The translations under genes and the position numbers were made by a program. 21,059 nucleotides of DNA from a virus. Under the pieces are notes generated by a model. It searched no databases, had not been told where the DNA came from, and was given only the letters and a program-made list of their open reading frames with translations. Location: positions 1 through 21,059 of the IMG/VR virus record IMGVR_UViG_3300007734_000454. One strand, given 5' to 3'. Within the stretch, counting starts at the first letter, position 1. Every line of letters begins with the position of its first letter. Shown one piece after another: positions 1-4,592 of the stretch.

Positions 1-7
1 TTTTCAT
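1..7 (-). CDS. 5' end of a left-arm gene, cut by window edge
   Basis: A minus-strand ATG at positions 7-5 is preceded by GGAGAAGCATC, the Shine-Dalgarno leader used by the other left-arm genes. Only the first two codons (Met-Lys) lie in the window, so the product cannot be described. It is the next gene in the leftward series, separated from the preceding gene by a 106-nt gap full of small inverted repeats. Its leader is the best match in the window (11 bases) to the anti-Shine-Dalgarno segment of the proposed small RNA at 4436-4577. Confidence 0.6.
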
Positions 8-38
8 GATGCTTCTCCAGGTGATTTTGATTTAGTTT

Positions 39-53
39 GTGTGTGAGACACAC
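39..53. repeat. Inverted repeat GTGTGT-GAG-ACACAC
   Basis: Perfect 6-bp arms surround a 3-nt centre. The design (dinucleotide-repeat arms, 3-nt loop) matches the GAGA palindrome 11 nt away. It lies in the 106-nt leader of the gene that runs off the left edge. A third small inverted repeat, CAGGA-7-TCCTG, lies at 93-109. No promoter or T-rich terminator was recognised in 8-113. Confidence 0.5.
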
Positions 54-64
54 GTCGATACAGC

Positions 65-83
65 GAGAGAGAAGTTCTCTCTC
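65..83. repeat. GAGA palindrome, copy A
   Basis: GAGAGAGAAGTTCTCTCTC has 8-bp arms and a 3-nt centre (9-bp arms around one base as DNA). It lies 30 nt beyond the stop of the gene at 114-386 and about 57 nt before the next start. No T tract follows on the minus strand, so it is not a classical terminator. It is identical to copy B. Confidence 0.85.
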
Positions 84-113
84 ACTTGTTGACAGGATGT
101 TTAGTCCTGCTTG

Positions 114-386
114 TTAGAGTGTGCATACCCAGCGTGTGTTGCTGAGTCTGCGGGTGAACAATTTTGTTTTCTTAGTGAACCTCATGTAGCAGTTGAACAT
201 CTTGACTGGCACACACTCATCAGCGCCAATCGACGTAACCCGTATCTCATTGGACTCGATGATGACAAAGCCTTGCGTCTCAAGGATGCGGTGCATTGCA
301 TCCCAGTCATATGTGACCACTGTCTTAGTTGGTATCGGCGTAGGTTCGGCATCCCACGCCGCTACGGGTATATCTCTGAACCTCAT
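114..386 (-). CDS. Hypothetical phage protein, 90 aa
   Basis: I do not recognise this protein. It is a mixed alpha/beta-looking polypeptide with a hydrophobic core segment (VVTYDWDAMHRILETQGFVII, about residues 23-43) and a basic, cysteine-containing C-terminus. There is no signal peptide or membrane segment. The ATG follows the stop of the upstream gene directly (TAAATG), and AAGGAGAAG just before it lies within the end of that gene, so translation is probably coupled. The competing plus-strand frames have no such ribosome site. It belongs to the left-arm operon of small proteins, which in phages often act early on the host, but no specific role can be assigned. Confidence 0.75.
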   Translation of the reverse strand: MRFRDIPVAAWDAEPTPIPTKTVVTYDWDAMHRILETQGFVIIESNEIRVTSIGADECVPVKMFNCYMRFTKKTKLFTRRLSNTRWVCTL

Positions 387-779
387 TTACTTCTCCTTCA
401 CTTCAAAGAACCCAAGCCACTGCGTTCCCTCGACTTGGGGTTGAAACATATTGATGTCGTATGGTGTGTCGTGTGGTACAGGTACTAAGTACAGGTTGTA
501 CGAGTTGCCATACTTCTCCATGATGTGCATCACCTCACGCAAGTCGCGTGTTGGTGTGGTCTGCGCCCAGTCAAACGCACTCGCTGCAAAGAAGTGCAGT
601 TTGTAAGGCTGGTTGTTGATCGGTTCTCCTCGCATTACTGAGTCGCGTTCTGCTTCAGAGGTGAACCACTCAACGTGTGTAACTTCATCTCCATCCTCAT
701 CGTTTGAATACTCAATACCCCACTTGTATGTGGCGTGTGCTAAGTCTTCGCACGGAAATTTATATTGCTCATCTTTCAT
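387..779 (-). CDS. Hypothetical phage protein, 130 aa
   Basis: Not recognised. It is an acidic soluble protein rich in aromatic residues, with an Asp/Glu-rich patch near residues 26-32 (NDEDGDE) and a central HFFAASAFDWAQ segment. No transmembrane helix or catalytic motif is evident. Its ATG overlaps the stop of the upstream 62-aa gene (ATGA), and AAAGGAGAAGCAAA precedes the start. That leader shares AGGAGAAGCA with several neighbours and would pair with the proposed small RNA at 4436-4577. It is followed without a gap by the gene at 114-386. Small acidic proteins in phage early regions sometimes inhibit host enzymes, but the sequence shows no evidence for that here. Confidence 0.8.
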   Translation of the reverse strand: MKDEQYKFPCEDLAHATYKWGIEYSNDEDGDEVTHVEWFTSEAERDSVMRGEPINNQPYKLHFFAASAFDWAQTTPTRDLREVMHIMEKYGNSYNLYLVPVPHDTPYDINMFQPQVEGTQWLGFFEVKEK

Positions 780-964
780 TTTGCTTCTCCTTTAAATGAC
801 AACACGCTACGGACTTGAAACCCAAGACCGAAGCAGCCCACTATCACGAACGCACAGTACAGCGGTGCTGTACCCCAGATGTCGATCTGGATGAACCCGA
901 ATGCGATCAGGTTGTACTGGCATATAGCCAGAAAGATGTGACTCAGTACTTGCATTGCTTTCAT
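776..964 (-). CDS. Small two-helix membrane protein, 62 aa
   Basis: The protein has two hydrophobic stretches, about residues 6-27 and 33-51, joined by a short IDIWGT turn, and a basic C-terminal tail (VRSVLSFKGEAK). It is therefore probably an inner-membrane hairpin protein. Both ends overlap neighbours by ATGA, and the last codons (KGEAK) encode the ribosome binding site of the next gene. The start at 964 is supported by GGGAGAA upstream. A methionine at codon 4 is an alternative. Possible roles include superinfection exclusion or membrane modification. A holin is also conceivable, but the gene is far from the virion cluster and no lysin is nearby. Confidence 0.75.
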   Translation of the reverse strand: MKAMQVLSHIFLAICQYNLIAFGFIQIDIWGTAPLYCAFVIVGCFGLGFQVRSVLSFKGEAK

Positions 965-1209
965 TGCATTTCTCCCAAGTCAATTTCATAGATGGGGTTG
1001 TTGAACTCGACAATGAAGTCGAGGTGCTCGCCAACGATGGACTCGCCCTCTTCAAAGATGAAGAAGATGTCGCCTATGTTGCGTGCTTCCTCCAGTATCT
1101 CGTCACGCATAGAATCGGTTGCACCCTTGGGCATGACCACGCATCGGCGCTCGATAGGTTTGTGGTTATCTTTCCAATAACCTTCAATGCAAATAATCTT
1201 TGCTTTCAT
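961..1209 (-). CDS. Hypothetical phage protein, 82 aa
   Basis: Not recognised. It is a small acidic protein. It starts with a hydrophobic strand (KAKIICIEGYW), has a basic linker (NHKPIERRCVVMPKG) and then an acidic helix (MRDEILEEARN). No membrane segment is seen. The start at 1209 overlaps the stop of the upstream gene (ATGA) and is preceded by AAAGGAGAAGCAAC, one of the clearest copies of the left-arm leader. Its own stop overlaps the next start. The arrangement marks it as a real gene; the function is unknown. Confidence 0.75.
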   Translation of the reverse strand: MKAKIICIEGYWKDNHKPIERRCVVMPKGATDSMRDEILEEARNIGDIFFIFEEGESIVGEHLDFIVEFNNPIYEIDLGEMQ

Positions 1210-1421
1210 GTTGCTTCTCCTTTGTTGTTAATCAAATCAAAGTCTTGGTCTAAAACATTCGCGTCTTGCAGCGCAACCTCAATGTTGAACAAAAAGTCAC
1301 TCAACATTTTTGGCATATCCATACCCCCATACGCCCCACGCAACGACTCGACCAGCCTTAAGGCATAGTCAGCGTCGCCCTTGTATGACAAACTTTTCTC
1401 TGATGCAGTTATTAAAATCAT
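1206..1421 (-). CDS. Hypothetical phage protein, 71 aa
   Basis: Not recognised. It is a soluble, mostly helical small protein (DYALRLVESLRG, KMLSDFLFNIEVALQDANVL). Its last codons (DLINNKGEAT) are encoded by a 24-bp sequence that is repeated upstream of its own start, so the gene is bracketed by direct repeats. The ATG is preceded by AACAACAAAGGAGAAAAGAA, a good ribosome site, and its stop overlaps the next ATG. The bracketing suggests it can be gained or lost as a cassette of about 212 bp. Confidence 0.75.
   Translation of the reverse strand: MILITASEKSLSYKGDADYALRLVESLRGAYGGMDMPKMLSDFLFNIEVALQDANVLDQDFDLINNKGEAT
1215..1238. repeat. 24-bp direct repeat, copy 1
   Basis: Read on the minus strand, this runs from GATTTGATTAAC to AAAGGAGAA. 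It encodes DLINNKGE at the 3' end of the 71-aa gene and also carries the ribosome site of the following gene. It is identical over 24 bp to 1427-1450. Confidence 0.85.
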
Positions 1422-1426
1422 TTCTT

Positions 1427-1450
1427 TTCTCCTTTGTTGTTAATCAAATC
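1427..1450. repeat. 24-bp direct repeat, copy 2
   Basis: It is identical to 1215-1238 but is read in another frame: here it holds the stop codon of the 114-aa gene (Trp-Ile-stop), the 22-nt gap and the ribosome site of the 71-aa gene. The same DNA ending two unrelated genes points to duplication or recombination at gene boundaries. Confidence 0.85.
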
Positions 1451-1788
1451 CAGAAATTGACGAAGTTCTTACCGAACAACTTGAAGGCAGCGTCTCTGCG
1501 GTGATGCAGATCAATCTTCTCGCCGAACCATTCGTAGTGTTCCCCGTTCGCAGTTACTTCCATCGCCCAAATGATTTCGTCTATCGTGGCTCGCCACTTT
1601 GCTTCACCATCGGGGTCTTCCTCGCCGTTGCCTTCATACGGGTAGCCCATCATGTTCTCTTTGAACTTACGCATCATGGGCAACAACAAGATACTCATGG
1701 TGCAGTCCATACTAATCACATCGTTGCGTTCGACTTCAATCTCAACGCGGCGGTTGTCTTCCAAAACATTTTCAATTAACGCTATCAT
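1444..1788 (-). CDS. Hypothetical phage protein, 114 aa
   Basis: Not recognised. It is an acidic soluble protein. It has a charged N-terminal region (ENVLEDNRRVEIEVERNDVISMD), a methionine-rich hydrophobic helix (CTMSILLLPMMRKFKENMMG, about 29-48), an acidic GNGEEDPDGEAKW stretch and a helical C-terminus (TIDEIIWAMEV). The ATG at 1788 has GAGGAGAAGATAA upstream, a strong site that shares TGAGGAGAAG with the complement of the proposed small RNA. A 103-nt gap precedes it, containing a GAGA palindrome and a second hairpin. It may therefore be the first gene of a processed mRNA running through 114-386. Confidence 0.8.
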   Translation of the reverse strand: MIALIENVLEDNRRVEIEVERNDVISMDCTMSILLLPMMRKFKENMMGYPYEGNGEEDPDGEAKWRATIDEIIWAMEVTANGEHYEWFGEKIDLHHRRDAAFKLFGKNFVNFWI

Positions 1789-1819
1789 TTATCTTCTCCT
1801 CATAGGCTAGGGTCGGGAT

Positions 1820-1850
1820 GGTCAGCGGCATAGCCCAAGCTCCGCCGACC
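1820..1850 (-). other. Leader hairpin with 9-bp arms
   Basis: On the minus strand GGTCGGCGG (1850-1842) can pair with CCGCTGACC (1828-1820) over 9 bp around a 13-nt loop. One pair is a G-U wobble that forms only in RNA from the minus strand, so the structure fits the leftward transcript. It lies between GAGA copy B and the ribosome site of the 114-aa gene. No T tract follows, so it is more likely a leader structure than a terminator. Confidence 0.45.
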
Positions 1851-1854
1851 AGTT

Positions 1855-1873
1855 GAGAGAGAAGTTCTCTCTC
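1855..1873. repeat. GAGA palindrome, copy B
   Basis: GAGAGAGAAGTTCTCTCTC is identical to copy A. It lies 18 nt beyond the stop of the 247-aa gene and 66 nt before the start of the 114-aa gene, with no T tract on either side. Confidence 0.85.
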
Positions 1874-1891
1874 GATGAATGTTCCTTTTGT

Positions 1892-2635
1892 TTATAGTAG
1901 TCCGTGCCATGTTGTTGGCACGGGTTCGTTCGGGTTGAGTCGCTCAATCTCAGCCAGTGCTCGCTTGAGTCGGACAACCTTGTCGTGTGTGTCTTGCGTT
2001 GGACTAATCGCATGGTCTTGGTTTGCGTGTAGCAGTTCCTTAGCCGTGCGGTTGAGCAGTCGTTGCTTACGCTTGGCGTGTATGTCATCGGGAACCAGTC
2101 GCTCAAAGGGAATCTTGCGCCTGGCCTTGGCTGTGTATGGCACGTCATCGAACACAGTGTTGACCCTCATCTTGATATGCGTGGGTACAAAGTCTGTCCA
2201 ATGCAAGCCGTGATTGGGTAAGTTCTTTTCCTTGGCATAGGTGGACGGCGTGTAGTCGCCCCGATTCTTGAGCTTGGTGATTCGGTTGTACAACTCAGCC
2301 AGCACCAGCTCGTATGCCCTGAATGCAAGCACCCGCATGTCGTTGTCATCATCCGCCTTGTACTTGAGGGACGCTCGCACACTACGGCGCTCAGCCTGTA
2401 ATGGTTTTATCAAGTCCCCCCATAAAATGTTCTGCTGTGCTTCGTGTATGCGGTGTCGGCGTAGCGTTTCTTTTTGGCTCAGAATGATGTCGCGCATCTC
2501 GTTGACCACAAGTCGGGGCGTACCTTTCTTGAGCAGCCCCGCTAAATGGTTTGCAAGCTCGCGCCGTTTGAGCTTCATCAGCGTGGGGTATTGGATGCGC
2601 TCAGGCGCTGAGTCATCGTGGGTTTCTGGGTTCAT
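1892..2635 (-). CDS. Basic helical hypothetical protein, 247 aa
   Basis: The largest left-arm gene, not recognised. The start at 2635 (MNPETHDD...) is chosen over an upstream ATG at 2782 for two reasons. AGAGGTGCAAC stands at the right spacing, and a near-consensus extended -10 lies at 2664-2672, inside the longer frame. The protein is rich in Lys/Arg and mostly helical. It has a basic stretch at about 20-45 (MKLKRRELANHLAGLLKKG), a QKETLRRHRIHEAQQ helix, a central AFRAYELVLAELYNRITKLKNRG helix and a basic C-terminal region (KRKQRLLNRTAKELL). Nucleic-acid binding is plausible from composition alone. No enzyme motif is visible. Its ribosome site lacks the GGAGAAGC form of its neighbours. Confidence 0.8.
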   Translation of the reverse strand: MNPETHDDSAPERIQYPTLMKLKRRELANHLAGLLKKGTPRLVVNEMRDIILSQKETLRRHRIHEAQQNILWGDLIKPLQAERRSVRASLKYKADDDNDMRVLAFRAYELVLAELYNRITKLKNRGDYTPSTYAKEKNLPNHGLHWTDFVPTHIKMRVNTVFDDVPYTAKARRKIPFERLVPDDIHAKRKQRLLNRTAKELLHANQDHAISPTQDTHDKVVRLKRALAEIERLNPNEPVPTTWHGLL

Positions 2636-2663
2636 GTTGCACCTCTGAGTTGTGGAAGGGTTC

Positions 2664-2672
2664 ATTATATCA
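2664..2672 (-). promoter_or_regulatory. Extended -10 promoter, leftward
   Basis: The minus strand reads TGATATAAT, a perfect TATAAT hexamer with a TG extension, 28 nt upstream of the ATG at 2635. There is no good -35 hexamer, as expected for the extended -10 class. A hairpin terminator lies immediately upstream, so transcription of the 247-aa gene and those beyond it would start afresh here. Confidence 0.6.
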
Positions 2673-2688
2673 GGGGTAGTGATAAAAG

Positions 2689-2712
2689 CACGGAACTGAA
2701 TCCGTGTTTTTT
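2689..2712. terminator. Probable bidirectional terminator
   Basis: CACGGA-6-TCCGTG forms a 6-bp stem. On the plus strand it is followed by TTTTTT; on the minus strand by CTTTTAT. It could stop leftward transcription coming from the genes at 3030-4099 and antisense transcription from the left. The stem is short, so strength is uncertain. Confidence 0.55.
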
Positions 2713-3009
2713 GTAAGTAGTGTGGTATGGCGGACGGGCGTTGAGCCTTATGCTGTAAGGGTTTGTTCAATTTCTGTACCAACCATCTATGTTTTTAGGG
2801 TACTGCACGCCTCAAAGTAAAAGAAACTTTTTCTTTGCGATTTGGCGGCAGAGTGCACGCACATAAACACACCCCTCTATATATAAAGATATATAGAATA
2901 TAGATTAGTAGTACCGAATTTGTCCAAAAGCCCGTGTTCATTGGGCAAAACGCTGTCCGCCTGCATGGATAGTTGTGAAAATCACGGAACCGAAGATTTT
3001 CACCTGTTT
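2713..3009. other. Intergenic region with palindromes
   Basis: About 300 bp with no supported gene. It holds a perfect AT-rich palindrome, CTATATAT-AAAG-ATATATAG (2877-2896), inside a region of strong AT bias (2876-2912). It also holds an inverted repeat with 9-bp arms, GTGAAAATC-11-GATTTTCAC (2975-3003), whose interior contains CGG-AA-CCG. The latter ends 6 nt from GAGA copy C. The AT-rich palindrome could be a binding site or an easily melted element; no iterons or DnaA boxes were seen, so an origin is not claimed. Confidence 0.5.
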
Positions 3010-3026
3010 AGAGAGAAATTCTCTCT
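3010..3026. repeat. GAGA palindrome, copy C
   Basis: AGAGAGAAATTCTCTCT is a 17-bp palindrome centred on a single A. It begins 3 nt after the stop of the gene at 3030-3266. The outermost pair of the 19-bp consensus is lost. Confidence 0.8.
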
Positions 3027-3029
3027 GGG

Positions 3030-3266
3030 TTAGTACGGCAAGGGTTGTTGCACTGGTGCGCCTTGTGCCTGAACCCATGTGTTGCGTGCTTCAGGTGTAG
3101 TGAAGGCGAGGCTTTCACCGCCGATGATGCCTGCGAGATGGATGACATACTCACGCCATCTTTTGCTACTGCCTTTGCTTGGGTAGTAGTCTTGAACCAC
3201 GAGCAAGCCTTTGGGTGTTGTGACTTGGGTGACTGTGAAAAAGGCACGATACTTGTTGTTACGCAT
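3030..3266 (-). CDS. Hypothetical phage protein, 78 aa
   Basis: Not recognised. It is a basic protein with likely beta strands at the N-terminus (YRAFFTVTQVTTPKGLLVVQDYY), then a Lys/Arg/Ser-rich turn (PSKGSSKRWREYVIHL), and a Pro/Gln-rich C-terminus. The ATG at 3266 follows GTAAGGAGAAACATC. A nearby alternative reading frame on the same strand starts at 3247 but lacks a ribosome site. A 66-nt gap with two hairpins separates it from the upstream gene. GAGA copy C follows its stop almost at once. It is probably co-transcribed with 3333-3551. Confidence 0.7.
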   Translation of the reverse strand: MRNNKYRAFFTVTQVTTPKGLLVVQDYYPSKGSSKRWREYVIHLAGIIGGESLAFTTPEARNTWVQAQGAPVQQPLPY

Positions 3267-3280
3267 GATGTTTCTCCTTA

Positions 3281-3323
3281 CGGGCAGGATTGCCCCGCAA
3301 ACCCACGCAGTGCATGAGTTTGC
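3281..3323 (-). other. Two hairpins in a leader
   Basis: CGGGCA-4-TGCCC(C)G (3281-3297) forms a hairpin just upstream of the ribosome site of the 78-aa gene. GCAAAC (3297-3302) pairs with GTTTGC (3318-3323). The former could affect access of ribosomes to AAGGAG. No T tract follows either. Confidence 0.35.
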
Positions 3324-3332
3324 AGAGTTTCC

Positions 3333-3551
3333 TTATTCGTTGTCTAAGTTAAGTTCTACGTAGTCAGGCGCATCTTCTCGTTCGAGCACAACCACATCGT
3401 TTCGCTTTGCTGCCAGTCCGATGTAGTTTTTTACCCCGTCAACAAGCACAGCAAATTCTTTGTCGTTCATGTGCCCATCAAGGTTGTTTAGTGTGGCAAC
3501 AAGCGTTAAGTCACCATCGTCACGCATAAAGCCTATTGATACAGTTTTCAT
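3333..3551 (-). CDS. Acidic hypothetical protein, 72 aa
   Basis: Not recognised. It is a small, strongly acidic protein: MKTVSIGFMRDDGDLTLVATLNN at the start looks like a beta hairpin, the middle contains KEFAVLVDGVKNYIGLAAKRN, and the end is EREDAPDYVELNLDNE. No membrane segment or cysteines. The ATG at 3551 has CGGAG eight bases upstream, a weaker site than those of its neighbours. It lies only about 30 nt beyond a strong leftward terminator, leaving no room for a separate promoter. Its expression therefore probably depends on read-through. Confidence 0.7.
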   Translation of the reverse strand: MKTVSIGFMRDDGDLTLVATLNNLDGHMNDKEFAVLVDGVKNYIGLAAKRNDVVVLEREDAPDYVELNLDNE

Positions 3552-3582
3552 GGATAAATCTCCGTTGGGTTTTGGTTGGACA

Positions 3583-3611
3583 GGGAAAGAAACAGCGGCA
3601 AGAAGCCGCTG
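3583..3611 (-). terminator. Intrinsic terminator, leftward
   Basis: On the minus strand CAGCGGC-TTCTT-GCCGCTG forms a 7-bp GC-rich stem and is followed at once by TTTCTTT. It lies 30 nt beyond the stop of the 152-aa gene, after GAGA copy D. The plus strand has no T tract. Because a gene begins 32 nt further on, it probably works as an attenuator between the first and second genes of the left arm. Confidence 0.7.
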
Positions 3612-3619
3612 TCAGAGAC

Positions 3620-3638
3620 GAGAGAGAAATTCTCTCTG
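3620..3638. repeat. GAGA palindrome, copy D
   Basis: GAGAGAGAAATTCTCTCTG has 8 paired positions each side and a mismatch at the outermost position. It lies 2 nt beyond the stop of the 152-aa gene and 8 nt before the arms of the terminator. Confidence 0.85.
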
Positions 3639-3640
3639 GA

Positions 3641-4099
3641 TTACTCAAAGGCGATAGAGTCACGCAGTTCAGCAATCAGGGCATCAAACTCTGCCTTGTT
3701 CATGCCAGACGCAATGACCTCGTTCAAGACAGCGTTAAACACTCTGCGTGGTGCAATGACTTTGACTTGACGACCGCTTGAATCAGGCAGTGTTTTCTTA
3801 GCCTTGATTTTCTTAATGTGATAGGCAAAGTCAGAGTAGGCGCGGTCAATGGCCTTGATGTGCTCACGCTTTGCAGTCTTGCCTTTGCCAGTGGCGATGA
3901 CATCCTCAGCGTTCTTGATGCCTTGCCCGATAAGATGGTTCAGCATCCAGCGAGCTTTCAAGTCCTTTTGTTGCTCAGGCGTAGCCTTTGCGTATGCGTC
4001 AGCAAGCGGCTTTGCAGACTCTTGCAACTGCTTGCCTACTTTACCGACAGACTTTGCGAACTCGTCGAATGACATGGTCGTGTTTGCTTTCAGTGACAT
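3641..4099 (-). CDS. Basic helical hypothetical protein, 152 aa
   Basis: Not recognised. The ATG at 4099 (MSLKANTTMSF...) is preferred to an in-frame start at 4162: AAGGAGAAGCACC precedes it, and the longer frame would run through GAGA copy E. The protein is lysine/alanine-rich and helical throughout (FAKSVGKVGKQLQESAKPLADAYAKA; DFAYHIKKIKAKK). Its acidic C-terminal helix is KAEFDALIAELRDSIAFE. There are no cysteines or membrane segments. Composition would suit a nucleoid or DNA-associated protein, but no domain is recognised. It is the first gene of the left arm, behind a candidate extended -10 promoter, so it is probably abundant early in transcription. Confidence 0.8.
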   Translation of the reverse strand: MSLKANTTMSFDEFAKSVGKVGKQLQESAKPLADAYAKATPEQQKDLKARWMLNHLIGQGIKNAEDVIATGKGKTAKREHIKAIDRAYSDFAYHIKKIKAKKTLPDSSGRQVKVIAPRRVFNAVLNEVIASGMNKAEFDALIAELRDSIAFE

Positions 4100-4116
4100 G
4101 GTGCTTCTCCTTGTGT

Positions 4117-4135
4117 GAGAGAGACTTTCTCTCTC
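4117..4135. repeat. GAGA palindrome, copy E
   Basis: GAGAGAGACTTTCTCTCTC has 8-bp arms around CTT. Unlike copies A-D it lies in the 5' leader of a gene, 17 nt upstream of the ATG at 4099 and close to its ribosome site. The centre differs from the other copies while the arms are kept. Confidence 0.85.
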
Positions 4136-4173
4136 GGGGTTATGCGGCTGAGACTTCCCCAACCGCTAAGGCT

Positions 4174-4182
4174 ATTTTACCA
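4174..4182 (-). promoter_or_regulatory. Candidate extended -10 promoter, leftward
   Basis: The minus strand reads TGGTAAAAT, an extended -10 resembling the one at 2664-2672, with no clear -35. It lies 75 nt upstream of the first left-arm gene, so transcripts would begin near 4167 and carry GAGA copy E in the leader. Confidence 0.4.
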
Positions 4183-4435
4183 CGAGGGGTAAGCAGATGG
4201 TTCGTATAGCCCTCTCATAGCGTGAATATCCGAGAACTTTAGACCCCACCCTAGGGGCATCCCCCATATATGTGTGAACGGGTGGCACTTAGCTTGAACA
4301 CTATTCCCCACCAATTCTCAGCACTTCTGTAATACTTAATACTCCAGACTACCCCCCTACAAAGATAATCACCCCCACCATAAAAATTTCTAAAAAATTT
4401 GGAAGAACCCTATGTCAAACGCTAGACATACAGCC
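4183..4435. other. Non-coding strand-switch region, left half
   Basis: About 250 bp without a supported gene between the two arms. It is marked by short C runs, an AAATTT-5-AAATTT repeat (4385-4400) and a perfect inverted repeat TATGTC-8-GACATA (4411-4430). The latter contains a leftward TTGACA (4418-4413), but the hexamer 17 nt on (TTTTAG) is a poor -10. I see no tRNA, origin iterons or attachment site. Confidence 0.5.
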
Positions 4436-4577
4436 ATAAAAAAATCCCCCGGCATTGCTGACGGGGGATTAAACAGTTGGAGCACAACTGAGGAGAAGCA
4501 TCTGAACAACAGTGGAGAGAAGATGGCCAAAGGCCATATTCAACAACAGGGCCAAGGCCCACGGTTGCGCAACTGCT
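4436..4577 (-). ncRNA. Candidate phage small RNA, about 142 nt
   Basis: A minus-strand unit with its own promoter (4585-4613) and terminator (4437-4470) but no convincing ORF. In order, the RNA contains GTTGCGCAAC, a GGGC-CTTG-GCCC hairpin (4549-4560), an ATGGCC-TTT-GGCCAT hairpin (4523-4537), a pyrimidine-rich linker, a CAGTTG-5-CAACTG hairpin (4474-4490) and the terminator hairpin. The linker reads ATCTTCTCTCC, then CTGTTGTT, then GATGCTTCTCCTCA. The last segment is complementary to GGAGAAGCATC before the gene at 1-7, to AGGAGAAGCA before 387-779, 961-1209 and 3641-4099, and to TGAGGAGAAG before 1444-1788. The leaders of the right-arm genes (for example AAGGAGT) match much less. The inference is a trans-acting RNA that blocks ribosome binding on left-arm mRNAs. 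The alternative is a plus-strand minigene using the same bases. Confidence 0.6.
4437..4470 (-). terminator. Strong intrinsic terminator, leftward
   Basis: On the minus strand AATCCCCCG-10-CGGGGGATT forms a 9-bp stem that runs into a tract of seven T. The plus strand reads TTAAAC after the stem, so the element works leftward. Since no leftward protein gene lies to its right, it most simply ends the small RNA. Confidence 0.8.
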
Positions 4578-4579
4578 GA
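4523..4579 (+). CDS. Possible 18-aa minigene (alternative to the RNA)
   Basis: A plus-strand ATG five bases after GTGGAG opens a short frame, MAKGHIQQQGQGPRLRNC. A second ribosome-site-like GAGGAGAAGC lies 31 nt upstream of the ATG. It is listed because the ribosome site is canonical. However, its ATG lies inside a perfect hairpin and no plus-strand promoter is evident upstream. I regard the minus-strand RNA reading as more likely. Confidence 0.15.
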   Translation: MAKGHIQQQGQGPRLRNC

Positions 4580-4592
4580 CAATTAGTATACA
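4565..4592 (+). promoter_or_regulatory. Candidate right-arm promoter
   Basis: TTGCGC and TATACA are separated by 16 nt, and transcription would begin near 4599, about 30 nt before the small terminase gene. The -35 is imperfect. The -10 shares GTATAC with the leftward promoter at 4585-4613, so both could not be occupied at once. Confidence 0.4.

Noticed and set aside
111-1779. Plus-strand ORFs (e.g. 111-488, 955-1368, 1501-1779) across the left arm
   Set aside because: They lie opposite minus-strand genes that have good ribosome sites and ATGA overlaps; the plus frames have neither and read as shadows.
1892-2782. Longer 296-aa version of the 247-aa gene
   Set aside because: The extra N-terminus would be encoded across an extended -10 promoter and a terminator hairpin, and the internal ATG at 2635 has the ribosome site.
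2713-3009. AT-rich palindromic segment as replication origin
   Set aside because: No iterons, DnaA boxes or replication genes nearby; only local AT richness is seen.
65-4135. GAGA palindromes as rho-independent terminators
   Set aside because: None is followed by a T tract on either strand; the real terminators in the left arm look different.
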